Of a DNA stretch of 6,790 nt, positions 1 through 5,649 are shown piece by piece; the stretch's first letter is position 1, and each line of letters begins with the position of its first letter. Origin of the DNA: F23-B02 sp963590435 (GTDB lineage Bacteria; Bacillota; Clostridia; Oscillospirales; Oscillospiraceae). The translations under genes and the position numbers were made by a program. The stretch covers positions 1 through 6,790 of the forward strand of contig CAVAPG010000086.1 of NCBI GenBank assembly GCA_963590435.1, in the 5' to 3' direction. The notes under the pieces were generated by a model that was not told the origin of the DNA, ran no database searches, and was given only the letters and a program-made list of their open reading frames with translations.

Positions 1-63
1 GGCTGTCTACGGTATTTCTGGCAAAGCGGCTGACCGACTTCGTGACTATGAGGTCTATCAAGG
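1..63 (-). pseudogene. Large serine recombinase, catalytic-domain fragment, cut by window edge
   Basis: The reverse strand reads IDLIVTKSVSRFARNTVDS, a hallmark of the resolvase-type catalytic domain of clostridial large serine recombinases. The SRFARN arginines belong to the conserved active-site region. In full-length proteins this motif lies roughly 60-80 residues from the N-terminus, downstream of the catalytic serine. Here homology stops near position 63, where the flanking inverted repeat begins, so the first part of the gene is absent. The frame stays open into the repeat but no longer resembles a recombinase. The rest of the protein would lie left of the window. It cannot be the missing N-terminus of the recombinase at 3038-3872 in its present arrangement, because the order on the minus strand is wrong. 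The plus-strand reading of this stretch is a shadow. Family identification is firm; the truncation is inferred. Confidence 0.75.
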
Positions 64-87
64 CGTTATCTTTGATACAAAAAGAAA

Positions 88-123
88 AAGCCTTCTCCGG
101 TGTGAAAATGCCGGAAAAGGCTT
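88..123 (-). terminator. Leftward-acting terminator hairpin (left repeat, outer)
   Basis: Arms 88-100 (AAGCCTTCTCCGG) and 111-123 pair over 13 positions with one mismatch around a 10-nt loop. Read on the minus strand, the stem is followed by a T-rich tract at 79-87, as in an intrinsic terminator. It would end transcripts leaving the cysteine desulfurase frame leftward. A close homologue sits in inverted orientation at 2786-2822. Confidence 0.7.
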
Positions 124-129
124 AAAATC

Positions 130-185
130 AAGGGCTTCCGAAGTTTTTCTGTAGTTTGCAGTAAGACATCGGGAGCCCTTTTTGT
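130..185 (+). terminator. Hairpin with rightward T-run (left repeat, inner)
   Basis: Arms 130-141 (AAGGGCTTCCGA) and 169-180 pair over 12 positions with one T-G pair around a 27-nt loop. TTTTT follows at 181 on the plus side. Together with the hairpin at 88-123 it makes a tandem module that could stop transcription in both directions. Confidence 0.6.
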
Positions 186-192
186 GTTTATT

Positions 193-299
193 CAGTTGTG
201 ATGGAGCACTATAGTTGCGGCCCAGTGTGCGATCTCGGAGGAATAATTAAAAGGTATGGCAAAATTAAAAGGTTTATCGAACAAAATAAAAAAGTACAA
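193..299. other. Intergenic stretch with AATTAAAAGGT repeats
   Basis: No convincing gene is seen here. AATTAAAAGGT occurs at 245-255 and 263-273. The first copy lies in an 18-bp block (238-255, GAGGAATAATTAAAAGGT) that recurs exactly inverted at 2886-2903. The second extends to AATTAAAAGGTTTA (263-276), which recurs directly at 2933-2946. An ATG at 256 behind GGAGG opens a short frame (MAKLKGLSNKIKK), but it soon runs antisense into the desulfurase gene, so it is doubtful as a gene. Confidence 0.5.
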
Positions 300-2138
300 T
301 TATGCATGGAAGATTTTCATCAAAGCATTCAATATTGCCTCAACATCTTCCTCTGTATTTGATTTTCCAAGGGAGATTCGGACTGTGCCCTTGGCATAGT
401 TGCCATCAAGTCGGATAGACTGTAAAACATGTGAAACCTCTGTATTTTTGCTATTACATGCAGAGCCAGTAGAAATACAGATTCCTGTCAAATCCAGCCG
501 GTGTAAGATGGCCTCTCCATCAGCTCCTGGAAACGATAGGCTCAGGAGGCCAGGAAGCCTATTTGCTCCTCCATTCCGGACATACTTGATGCCCGAATTT
601 TCAAGCAAACTAACAAACCCGGACTCTAATCTCGCTACATATCGCATATTTTCTTCAAGAGCATCACAGTTGTTTTTTAGCGCCACTGCCATTCCAACAA
701 TACCAGCAATATTTTCTATTCCTGCACGTAATCCGAATTCTTGGGCACCACCGTCAGAATAGGGCAATACCTTAAGGCCACTTCGTATATACAAGAACCC
801 GACACCCTTTGGACCATTAAATTTATGTGCGGACGCAGATAGCATATCTATACCAAGGTCGTGAACATTTACCGGTATATGGCCAACTGCCTGAACAGCA
901 TCAGTGTGGAAAAGGGCCCCATTTTCATGTGCTACAGCGCACAACTCCTTAATCGGCTGAACTGTTCCTATTTCGTTGTTTGCAAACATTACCGAAGTAA
1001 GGTGAGTCTGACTGGTAATATATTCCTTTAAAATCTCAGTCGTGATATAGCCTTCCCGTGAAGGCCACATATACGCAACGGGATATCCGCTCCGTTCAAG
1101 TGCTTGACAGGGATGTAGCACCGCATGATGTTCAAATGCGGACGTGATGGTCGCGTGTTTATGCGCATTCAATAAAGCAGAACCTTTTATAGCCCAGTTG
1201 TCACTCTCTGTGCCACCCGATGTAAAGAATATTTCCTCGGGCGCTGCTCCGATACAAGAGGCTATTGTTTCCCTCGCATCCTGCAACGCTTTTCTGGGCT
1301 TCCGGGCAAAAGCATAGGGCTGTGAAGCGTTCCCGTATTCATTTGTTAGAAATGGCTTCATTAGTACTACAATATGAGGAAGAACTTCATCGCTGACAAC
1401 CCACTGGATGGGTACGGCATAGTTTGCGCCCCAAAGGGCGATGGAGTCAAAACCACTCTGCTCTTTCCAAAGTTCCTGAATGCGGACTTTGTTTCTGTTA
1501 TAGGCAACCTTGCTGAGCTGCGCATTGATTCGGGCATCAAAATCTGCAACCGGGGAATTGTAGCTTACAGCTTTCAAAGATTTGTAGATGCCGTCTAGCT
1601 CTTCGTCAGTGCAGTTGTGCCCATGGGACTCCATATACTGTTGCAGAAGCGGTTTCGAAGATGAAACAAAGCCCCAAGTATTCTGCGCATCCGATTTCAA
1701 AAGCTCTGCATAGCTTTCTCTGTCTGCAAGTTCAATTTTTGACCACTGAGTAGTGGAAATAACTCTCATCGCTTGTAGCGCAGGTGCCCAACTGTAGCCG
1801 AGTTTCTCAATGACGGTTCCGGGAACTTTCATGTGATCGAACATGTTTGCAATATCGTCGCTGAGAAGCTTGATGCTCTTTCGCTTAACGGTCAATGCGT
1901 CGTTCAAAATGGCAACAACCCGGTACTCTATACAAAGCTCGGAAAGCTTTTCCTCTACCTGGGCCTCCGTCCAAGTGGAAACCTGCCCCTGCATCATCTG
2001 ATGAATAGCATCAAACAAGTCATGACTTGTAAGGCCAATGGCTTTTTGCAGTTGCTGGAGTTCATTGCATTTCTGAGAAATGAACGAACTGAACGCGTCA
2101 TATACCGTATTTTGGTCAAAGTAAAGGTTTACGAGCAT
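300..2138 (-). CDS. Cysteine desulfurase (NifS/IscS/DndA type) fused to an unrecognised N-terminal region
   Basis: The open frame encodes 612 aa. Residues about 252-612 are a PLP-dependent cysteine desulfurase, which takes sulfur from cysteine as an enzyme persulfide. Visible signatures are SGGTESDN (307-314), the EHH histidines (336-338), NNEIGT (387-392), HTDAVQ (411-416), the PLP lysine in SASAHKF (K439) and the persulfide cysteine in STGSACNS (C561). The usual start, a Y-DN-ATT-like strand, is missing. Instead the frame runs in from about 250 residues of another protein. RAGIENI (471-477) replaces the common RAGTEN. The frame-opening ATG at 2138 has no Shine-Dalgarno site and lies close to the helicase homology on the other strand, so the true 5' end is probably lost. 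Transcription would end at the tandem hairpins at 88-180. Family is certain; whether the fusion protein is made or active is doubtful. Confidence 0.85.
   Translation of the reverse strand: MLVNLYFDQNTVYDAFSSFISQKCNELQQLQKAIGLTSHDLFDAIHQMMQGQVSTWTEAQVEEKLSELCIEYRVVAILNDALTVKRKSIKLLSDDIANMFDHMKVPGTVIEKLGYSWAPALQAMRVISTTQWSKIELADRESYAELLKSDAQNTWGFVSSSKPLLQQYMESHGHNCTDEELDGIYKSLKAVSYNSPVADFDARINAQLSKVAYNRNKVRIQELWKEQSGFDSIALWGANYAVPIQWVVSDEVLPHIVVLMKPFLTNEYGNASQPYAFARKPRKALQDARETIASCIGAAPEEIFFTSGGTESDNWAIKGSALLNAHKHATITSAFEHHAVLHPCQALERSGYPVAYMWPSREGYITTEILKEYITSQTHLTSVMFANNEIGTVQPIKELCAVAHENGALFHTDAVQAVGHIPVNVHDLGIDMLSASAHKFNGPKGVGFLYIRSGLKVLPYSDGGAQEFGLRAGIENIAGIVGMAVALKNNCDALEENMRYVARLESGFVSLLENSGIKYVRNGGANRLPGLLSLSFPGADGEAILHRLDLTGICISTGSACNSKNTEVSHVLQSIRLDGNYAKGTVRISLGKSNTEEDVEAILNALMKIFHA
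1395..2080 (-). other. N-terminal region of the fusion: C-terminal remnant of a large, possibly defence-ATPase-like protein
   Basis: Residues about 20-250 of the fusion frame are mostly helical and charged, with no catalytic motif I can identify. The end, W-KEQSGFDSIALWGANYAVPIQWVVSD, has the pattern of the C-terminus of large multi-domain ATPases from bacterial defence islands (BrxC/PglY or DUF6079-like): a W..-SG..S...W motif followed by a short P-W strand. That likeness comes from memory of such proteins and is weak. If right, the P-loop domain has been lost upstream, past the junction with the helicase fragment. The piece reads in the same direction as the desulfurase, so the two may have been neighbours in one operon before a deletion joined them. 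The region could equally be an unknown family. Confidence 0.35.
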
Positions 2139-2726
2139 TTGGATGATGCGTGTTTCAGCTATTCAGCACCCACATCTATGGGCAAGTCGTTTATCATGCG
2201 TATGTTTATTAAGGAACAGATATTGGCAGGGCAAAAGAAGAATTATGCGCTGATTGTTCCGACCAAAGCACTGATAAATGAAGTAAGAAGCGAGATCATC
2301 CGAAATGACCTCGAAAACCTGTTGGATGCAAATCAGTATCATGTGGTTTCTTCTGCCAATGATATGGCCTTGGAAACCCACCCAGACCATAATTTCGTTT
2401 TTGTCCTGACGCCGGAACGGTTGCTGTATCTGCTTAATGACAAGCCTGATTTCGTGTTGGATTATCTTTTCATAGATGAGGCTCATAAAATGACAGGGCG
2501 TAACAGCAGAGCCCCGTTTTACTATTCAGTGGTGGACGAATTAAGCAGGCGAACCGCAAAACCCAAATTTATATTTGCGTCACCCAATATACCCAATCCG
2601 CAGGAATATTTAAGTCTTTTGGCTTCTGGTGAATATGATAAGCAGAATGCCATTGCTTCAGCGTTCTCTCCGGTGGTTCAGTTTAAGTTTCTTGTAAACC
2701 TGAAAACAAAACAGATTTACATATAA
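2085..2726 (+). pseudogene. DExH-box superfamily 2 helicase, N-terminal RecA-like domain only
   Basis: The plus frame carries the ordered motifs of a superfamily 2 helicase: Walker A in SAPTSMGKSF (from 2163), motif Ia in IVPTKALINEV, TPERLLYLL, and Walker B as DEAH in FIDEAHKM. In place of the usual SAT motif III there is FASPNIPNP. The whole second RecA domain (motifs IV-VI) is missing. The frame stops at 2724-2726, just before the right inverted repeat, so the protein cannot be an active translocase as it stands. The frame is open upstream to 1833, but that part is antisense to the fusion gene and shows no helicase features; recognisable sequence begins near 2085. APTS-GKS helicases of this kind are common in phage-defence islands (HamB-like or Dnd/BREX-associated), but I cannot assign a subfamily. 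Confidence 0.7.
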
Positions 2727-2738
2727 CTGAATAAAGAA

Positions 2739-2783
2739 AATAAGGGCTTTCGAAGTCAGCATTTGACCTCGAAAGCCCTTATT
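2739..2783 (-). terminator. Perfect 15-bp hairpin (right repeat, inner)
   Basis: Arms 2739-2753 (AATAAGGGCTTTCGA) and 2769-2783 are perfectly complementary. Inside the loop, GTCA (2755-2758) and TGAC (2764-2767) can pair further. On the minus strand the stem is followed by TTTTCTTTATTC, fitting a leftward terminator. It lies 12 bases after the helicase stop and is the homologue of the hairpin at 130-180. Confidence 0.65.
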
Positions 2784-2785
2784 TC

Positions 2786-2826
2786 AAGCCTTTTTCGGCG
2801 GCGTTTGCCCCGGAGAAGGCTTTTTC
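2786..2826 (+). terminator. Rightward terminator hairpin (right repeat, outer)
   Basis: Arms 2786-2798 (AAGCCTTTTTCGG) and 2810-2822 (CCGGAGAAGGCTT) pair over 13 positions with two G-U pairs, followed by TTTTTC from 2821. It would end rightward transcripts from the helicase fragment, mirroring 88-123. Confidence 0.75.
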
Positions 2827-2838
2827 TATTGTATCAAA

Positions 2839-2958
2839 ATCAGCAGGAACATTGAACCCGCATCAGGCAGCAGCGGTTCCGTTGCACCTTTTAATTATTC
2901 CTCTGACCGGATGCACACCCTTCAAGACCTTTAATTAAAAGGTTTACCGACAAAAATG
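2839..2958. repeat. Gene-free AT-rich stretch with a 12-bp inverted repeat
   Basis: No convincing gene is present. ACCTTTTAATTA (2886-2897) and TAATTAAAAGGT (2932-2943) are perfect inverted copies 34 bp apart. The left arm is part of an 18-bp block (2886-2903) matching 238-255 inverted, and 2933-2946 matches 263-276 directly. With 193-299 this makes four copies of AATTAAAAGGT placed just outside or inside the cassette ends, as one might expect of protein-binding or recombination sites. Confidence 0.5.
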
Positions 2959-2999
2959 AAAAAAGCCTCTGCGGCAATCGTTTCTGAACAGCCACAGAG
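2959..2999 (-). terminator. Intrinsic terminator for the recombinase gene
   Basis: Arms 2967-2975 and 2991-2999 form a 9-bp stem (one G-U on the minus transcript) around a 15-nt loop. On the minus strand TTTTTT follows (2964-2959). It lies about 40 nt past the recombinase stop at 3038, so it fits as that gene's terminator. Confidence 0.7.
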
Positions 3000-3037
3000 C
3001 CTGTTATCGTTAAAAAGTATCGAGAAAGCCTTGCAAA

Positions 3038-3872
3038 TCAAGGACTTTGCAAAAAGAAACTGGACACCAATCGTGATACGCATTGTATCAAAATTGGTGT
3101 CCAGTTATGGTGGGGTTGAGCATTACTTATACGAACATCAGAGTCAGCAATGCTATCCCCTTTCAGAAACGCTTTAGCAACGCGGTAATTATTCCCGCTT
3201 CCATCGGTGCCAGTAAAGTTGTACTCAATCTCTATACGATTATCCCAGAGCCTGATTGTTTTTACCATGGTCCGGAGTAGCTCCTGACGATAAGCCTGAT
3301 TGTCTGGTGTTCCATTACGCAGTTTTTCCAAGTAGAACCTCATGCGTTCACCATCTACTGGCTCTTCAAACATTGCCTTTCCGAGAGCAATACTTCTCTC
3401 AAGATCATGTATTTCAGTTTCCAATTCTCGCATCCTTTCGGATGTCGTTTCATTGAAGATACCAGCCTCAATGGCTTTCATAATATTGTCCAGCGCCTTT
3501 TTACGCGATGCAAGCTCTTCTTCCATTACAGGTACATCAGATGTTTCTCGCGCTTGCTTTTTCAGCTCGATATATCCAGAAACGAGCCATTCTACTACTT
3601 CGGCTTGCGATATGCATTCGCGAGTTAGATCCACAACGAACTGCTCCAAGAAATCTCTACGGATATTGTGCTTCTTGCAGCCATTTTTCCCACGGCTTTT
3701 GCAAGTGTAATAGTAGTGAAGTGTTCCGTTTCGGCTTGTTCCGGCGCAGCCAACCATAGGAGACCCGCATTCTCCGCAAAAAAGTTTACCGGTAAGCAGG
3801 TAATCGGAATTAGATTTGCGCTTTGCTCCTTCACTATTTGCTCCCTCTTGAAGTTTCCTTTGCACAGCTTAC
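3038..3872 (-). pseudogene. Large serine recombinase, C-terminal half (zinc ribbon and coiled coil), catalytic domain lost
   Basis: Recognisable coding begins at about AVQRKLQEG; the frame can open at a GTG (3863-3865) to give 275 aa. YLLTGKLFCGECG opens the recombinase zinc beta-ribbon domain (PF13408-like), with cysteines at about 30, 33, 55 and 63. A charged coiled-coil segment follows (about 113-170), of the kind that controls integration versus excision in large serine integrases, then MVKTIRLWDNRIEIEYNFTG, typical of the family's end. Full proteins are about 500-550 aa; the resolvase catalytic domain and the recombinase domain (about 250 residues) are absent. An in-frame TAA precedes GCT-GTG-CAA, and beyond that point the other strand is prophage tail sequence. 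The last 20 or so codons lie in the 49-bp palindrome. It would bind DNA but cannot cut it. Confidence 0.85.
3058..3106. other. 49-bp near-perfect palindrome in the recombinase 3' end: candidate attachment site or terminator
   Basis: AACTGGACACCAAT (3058-3071) and ATTGGTGTCCAGTT (3093-3106) are exact inverted copies. Inside them TGATAC (3074-3079) pairs with GTATCA (3085-3090), leaving GCATT in the centre. Length (about 50 bp), symmetry with a short asymmetric centre, and position beside a serine integrase gene all match known large-serine-integrase attachment sites. Alternatively it is a terminator hairpin, since TTTCTTTTT follows on the minus strand. The proper terminator at 2959-2999 makes the att reading somewhat more attractive. 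Confidence 0.45.
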
Positions 3873-4422
3873 AACAACGGTTACATCGCAGTTCAAGCTT
3901 GGCGGCACGTTGGCAAATAAGGGTAAAATCAAGATTGAATCAATTGATGTGTATGTCGACCTCAAAACCACTCGTTCTTCAATTGTGACCGTCACGGACT
4001 ACACTGAATTTTATATCACAGTCAACGGCGCGACAGGTTCAACAGAGACAGTCAGCATGAACAGCTTGAGAACAGATTATACTGTTGAAAACCATACGTA
4101 CACGGCAAGCAGCTTCGGCATAGGTGATACGGAGTTTAGCAGTCTTGATGACTTGACAATTAACTTAACGCTATCGACGCGAGGTAAAGCAAGCAATAAA
4201 AACAGTTCGTTTAACCTCCGTATCACGCAGATTTACGCGATTGTAACATATACAGAATCGCACGCATCTGAGGCTACGGGGCTGTACGTCAAAGTTGATG
4301 GGGCATACAAAGAGGTTCGGGCAGTTTACAAGAAGATAAGCGGCTCTTGGGTGCAGCAGACAGACATTTCATCACTGTTCACCACAACGGGCAAGTACAA
4401 ATTGAAGGAGGCAAGCGAATGA
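3865..4422 (+). CDS. Prophage tail/appendage protein, 5'-truncated
   Basis: From about CAGCTTACA onward the plus frame encodes some 185 residues rich in Thr, Ser and beta-strand patterns, as in phage tail or receptor-binding proteins. It ends with ATGLYVKVDGAYKEVRAVYKKISGSWVQQTD, a short repeat-like beta module often found at the C-terminus of Clostridia phage appendage proteins. No proper start exists: the frame is open back to a TTG at 3823, but that part is antisense to the recombinase fragment and has no Shine-Dalgarno site. The N-terminal portion is therefore missing. The stop overlaps the endolysin start (ATGA), so this is the last structural gene before the lysis module. The exact tail role (fibre, baseplate or collar) cannot be told. 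Confidence 0.65.
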   Translation, partial: QLTTTVTSQFKLGGTLANKGKIKIESIDVYVDLKTTRSSIVTVTDYTEFYITVNGATGSTETVSMNSLRTDYTVENHTYTASSFGIGDTEFSSLDDLTINLTLSTRGKASNKNSSFNLRITQIYAIVTYTESHASEATGLYVKVDGAYKEVRAVYKKISGSWVQQTDISSLFTTTGKYKLKEASE

Positions 4423-5195
4423 CAGCAAACGAAAGCATTGACTATTTTGCATCGGCAGGCATGACCCTTGAGGGCGCGTGCGGCTTCTGGGGAAACGTCA
4501 TGGCTGAGAGCGGCGGCAAAAGCAGCATCGCACAGCGCGGCTCTACAAGCTTGAGCGACGATGCGTACACGGCGGCGGCTGACAATGGTACTATCAATTT
4601 CATAAAAGACGCGGTAGGTTATGGGCTTTGCCAGTGGACGTACAAGACCCGCAAGGCTAATCTGTTAGCTTTTGCAAAATCACAGGGCAAGTCTGTCGGC
4701 GACCATCAGATGCAGCTTGCTTTTGCAATCAAAGAGATGCAGCTTGATTACCCCAAAGTGTGGGCATATCTGAAAACGGCAACAGACGTTTATCAGGCAG
4801 CAAGCAAGGTATGCACTGAGTATGAAAGACCAGCAGTAAATAACATTGCTGTCAGAGCCAACTACGGTAAACAGGCATATGCAGCGTATAAAGAAGCACA
4901 GGCGAGTGACACTAATGATACTGTAAGTGATACTACAAGTGACACTAATGACACCGAAAGTGACACCACAGAGGAAACGTACTGGCCTCCCCGTGTTTTG
5001 TGTGAGGGCATGAGCGGCGCGGACGTAGAAGTTGCACAGGCGCTGCTTAAGGCACGCGGAGATGCTGACATCACTATTGACGGCGAGTTTTCAACAAAGC
5101 TTAAAAACCGCGTCATGGTTTTTCAGACATACAACGGCCTCGCAGCCGACGGCATCATCGGAGCGCTGACCTGGACGGAATTACTCCGAAAATAA
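4419..5195 (+). CDS. Phage endolysin: Phage_lysozyme2-type domain plus peptidoglycan-binding domain
   Basis: The ATG at 4419 has AAGGAGG (4405-4411) at 7-nt spacing and overlaps the upstream stop as ATGA, so it is preferred over the longer open frame. The product is 258 aa. Residues about 5-155 are a phage tail-lysozyme-like muramidase (Phage_lysozyme2): GACGFWGNVMAESG with probable catalytic Glu30, then DNGT..FIKDAVGYGLCQWTY. Residues about 163-187 form a low-complexity linker of repeated SDTNDT/SDTT units, encoded by repeated AGTGACACTAATGA blocks that could slip and change linker length. Residues 188-258 are a PG_binding_1-type wall-binding domain with DGEFS and AADGIIGALTW. No signal peptide is seen, so release would rely on the holin at 5650. 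It cleaves peptidoglycan at the end of the lytic cycle. Confidence 0.9.
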   Translation: MTANESIDYFASAGMTLEGACGFWGNVMAESGGKSSIAQRGSTSLSDDAYTAAADNGTINFIKDAVGYGLCQWTYKTRKANLLAFAKSQGKSVGDHQMQLAFAIKEMQLDYPKVWAYLKTATDVYQAASKVCTEYERPAVNNIAVRANYGKQAYAAYKEAQASDTNDTVSDTTSDTNDTESDTTEETYWPPRVLCEGMSGADVEVAQALLKARGDADITIDGEFSTKLKNRVMVFQTYNGLAADGIIGALTWTELLRK

Positions 5196-5201
5196 GAAAA
5201 A

Positions 5202-5217
5202 GCGCCTTGATAGGCGC
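5202..5217. other. Small hairpin directly before a Shine-Dalgarno site
   Basis: GCGCCT (5202-5207) and AGGCGC (5212-5217) form a perfect 6-bp stem with loop TGAT. It abuts the AGGAGGG at 5218-5224, so it may insulate or tune translation of the next gene. On the minus strand it is followed by TTTTTCTTA and could end antisense transcripts. Confidence 0.5.
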
Positions 5218-5228
5218 AGGAGGGTAAA

Positions 5229-5636
5229 ATGGAACTCTTTCAGACATTTATTTCAGCATGCGGCGCTGCAATTGTTTCCGGCGTTTTTTCTCTGATTCTC
5301 GCCAAGGTGCAGGCGAAAAAGGAAAAGAAAAAAGAAACAAACAAGATCTGCGACCAGATCGACAGCTTGAGCGGGAAGCTCGACGAACACATCGCGCAAG
5401 ATGCCGAGAGCAAGGCCGACGATGCACGCAGCCGGATAATCCGCTTCGGCGACGAGGTCCGCCGCGGCATCCCCCACACGGAGGAGCACTGGGTGGACAT
5501 ACTCCGCGACGTTGACCGCTATGAAGACTACTGCGAGGCTCATCCGAGCTATGAAAACAACAGGGCAACGCGGACGATTATGCATCTCAAAAATGTTTAT
5601 GATGAGCATTTACGAAAAAACGATTTTTTGAAATGA
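5229..5636 (+). CDS. Membrane-anchored coiled-coil phage protein of the lysis module
   Basis: It encodes 135 aa, with AGGAGGG (5218-5224) four bases before the ATG. Residues about 4-25 form one hydrophobic membrane segment. A very basic stretch follows (AKVQAKKEKKKETNK, 26-39), then a predicted coiled coil (40-65) and a helical C-terminal domain with RIIRFGDEVRRGIPHTEEHW, DVDRYEDYC and NVYDEHL. The positive-inside rule puts most of the protein in the cytoplasm. Proteins of this build sit between or beside lysin and holin in many Clostridia phages and are usually unnamed. Its place between endolysin and holin suggests a lysis-accessory or holin-modulating job, but no activity can be read from the sequence. 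Codon use is richer in G and C than its neighbours, which gives long shadow frames on both strands. Confidence 0.75.
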   Translation: MELFQTFISACGAAIVSGVFSLILAKVQAKKEKKKETNKICDQIDSLSGKLDEHIAQDAESKADDARSRIIRFGDEVRRGIPHTEEHWVDILRDVDRYEDYCEAHPSYENNRATRTIMHLKNVYDEHLRKNDFLK

Positions 5637-5649
5637 GGAGGAACTTAAA

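Larger units (their letters stand above)
70..192. repeat. Left copy of inverted repeat flanking the defence-like cassette
   Basis: This stretch matches the reverse complement of 2728-2838. Shared blocks include TTTGATACAA, the GCCTTCTCCGG hairpin arms, AAGGGCTT with its return arm, and TTATTCAGTT at the inner end. Loop sequences have diverged while the stems are kept, which suggests selection on RNA structure or descent from related terminators. Outside the left copy the recombinase fragment begins at once; inside it the sequence differs from the other copy. Confidence 0.65.
2728..2838. repeat. Right copy of inverted repeat flanking the defence-like cassette
   Basis: This is the inverted counterpart of 70-192. 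It starts at the inner AACTGAATAA, two bases after the helicase stop, and runs through two hairpins to TTGTATCAAA. The match is imperfect, with compensating changes in the stems. ATTGTATCAAAAT at its outer end (2828-2840) recurs exactly at 3082-3094 inside the palindrome of the recombinase gene. Confidence 0.65.

Noticed and set aside
2..154. Plus-strand frame at the left edge reading as a possible protein C-terminus.
   Set aside because: The opposite strand of 1-63 carries a canonical serine recombinase motif, so the plus reading is a shadow; the rest is terminator hairpins.
1833..2084. Upstream 84 codons of the plus-strand helicase frame, from the ATG at 1833.
   Set aside because: They are antisense to the fusion gene, show no helicase features and have no ribosome site, so they are not taken as genuine helicase sequence.
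2956..3177. A 73-codon plus frame with a repeated NWTPI-like look.
   Set aside because: It runs over the minus-strand terminator and antisense to the recombinase end; the resemblance to the recombinase tail is produced by the palindrome at 3058-3106.
4347..4418. Longer start for the endolysin at 4347.
   Set aside because: The extra codons overlap the tail protein, while the ATG at 4419 has an ideal Shine-Dalgarno site and an ATGA overlap, and the domain starts right after it.
4904..4973. Short direct repeats considered as a CRISPR or minisatellite array.
   Set aside because: The repeats are in frame, encode an SDT-rich interdomain linker and have no spacers.
5240..5609. Several long frames on both strands antisense to or overlapping the coiled-coil protein gene.
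   Set aside because: They are GC-skew shadows: low-complexity Arg/Pro/Ser-rich products without ribosome sites or family resemblance.
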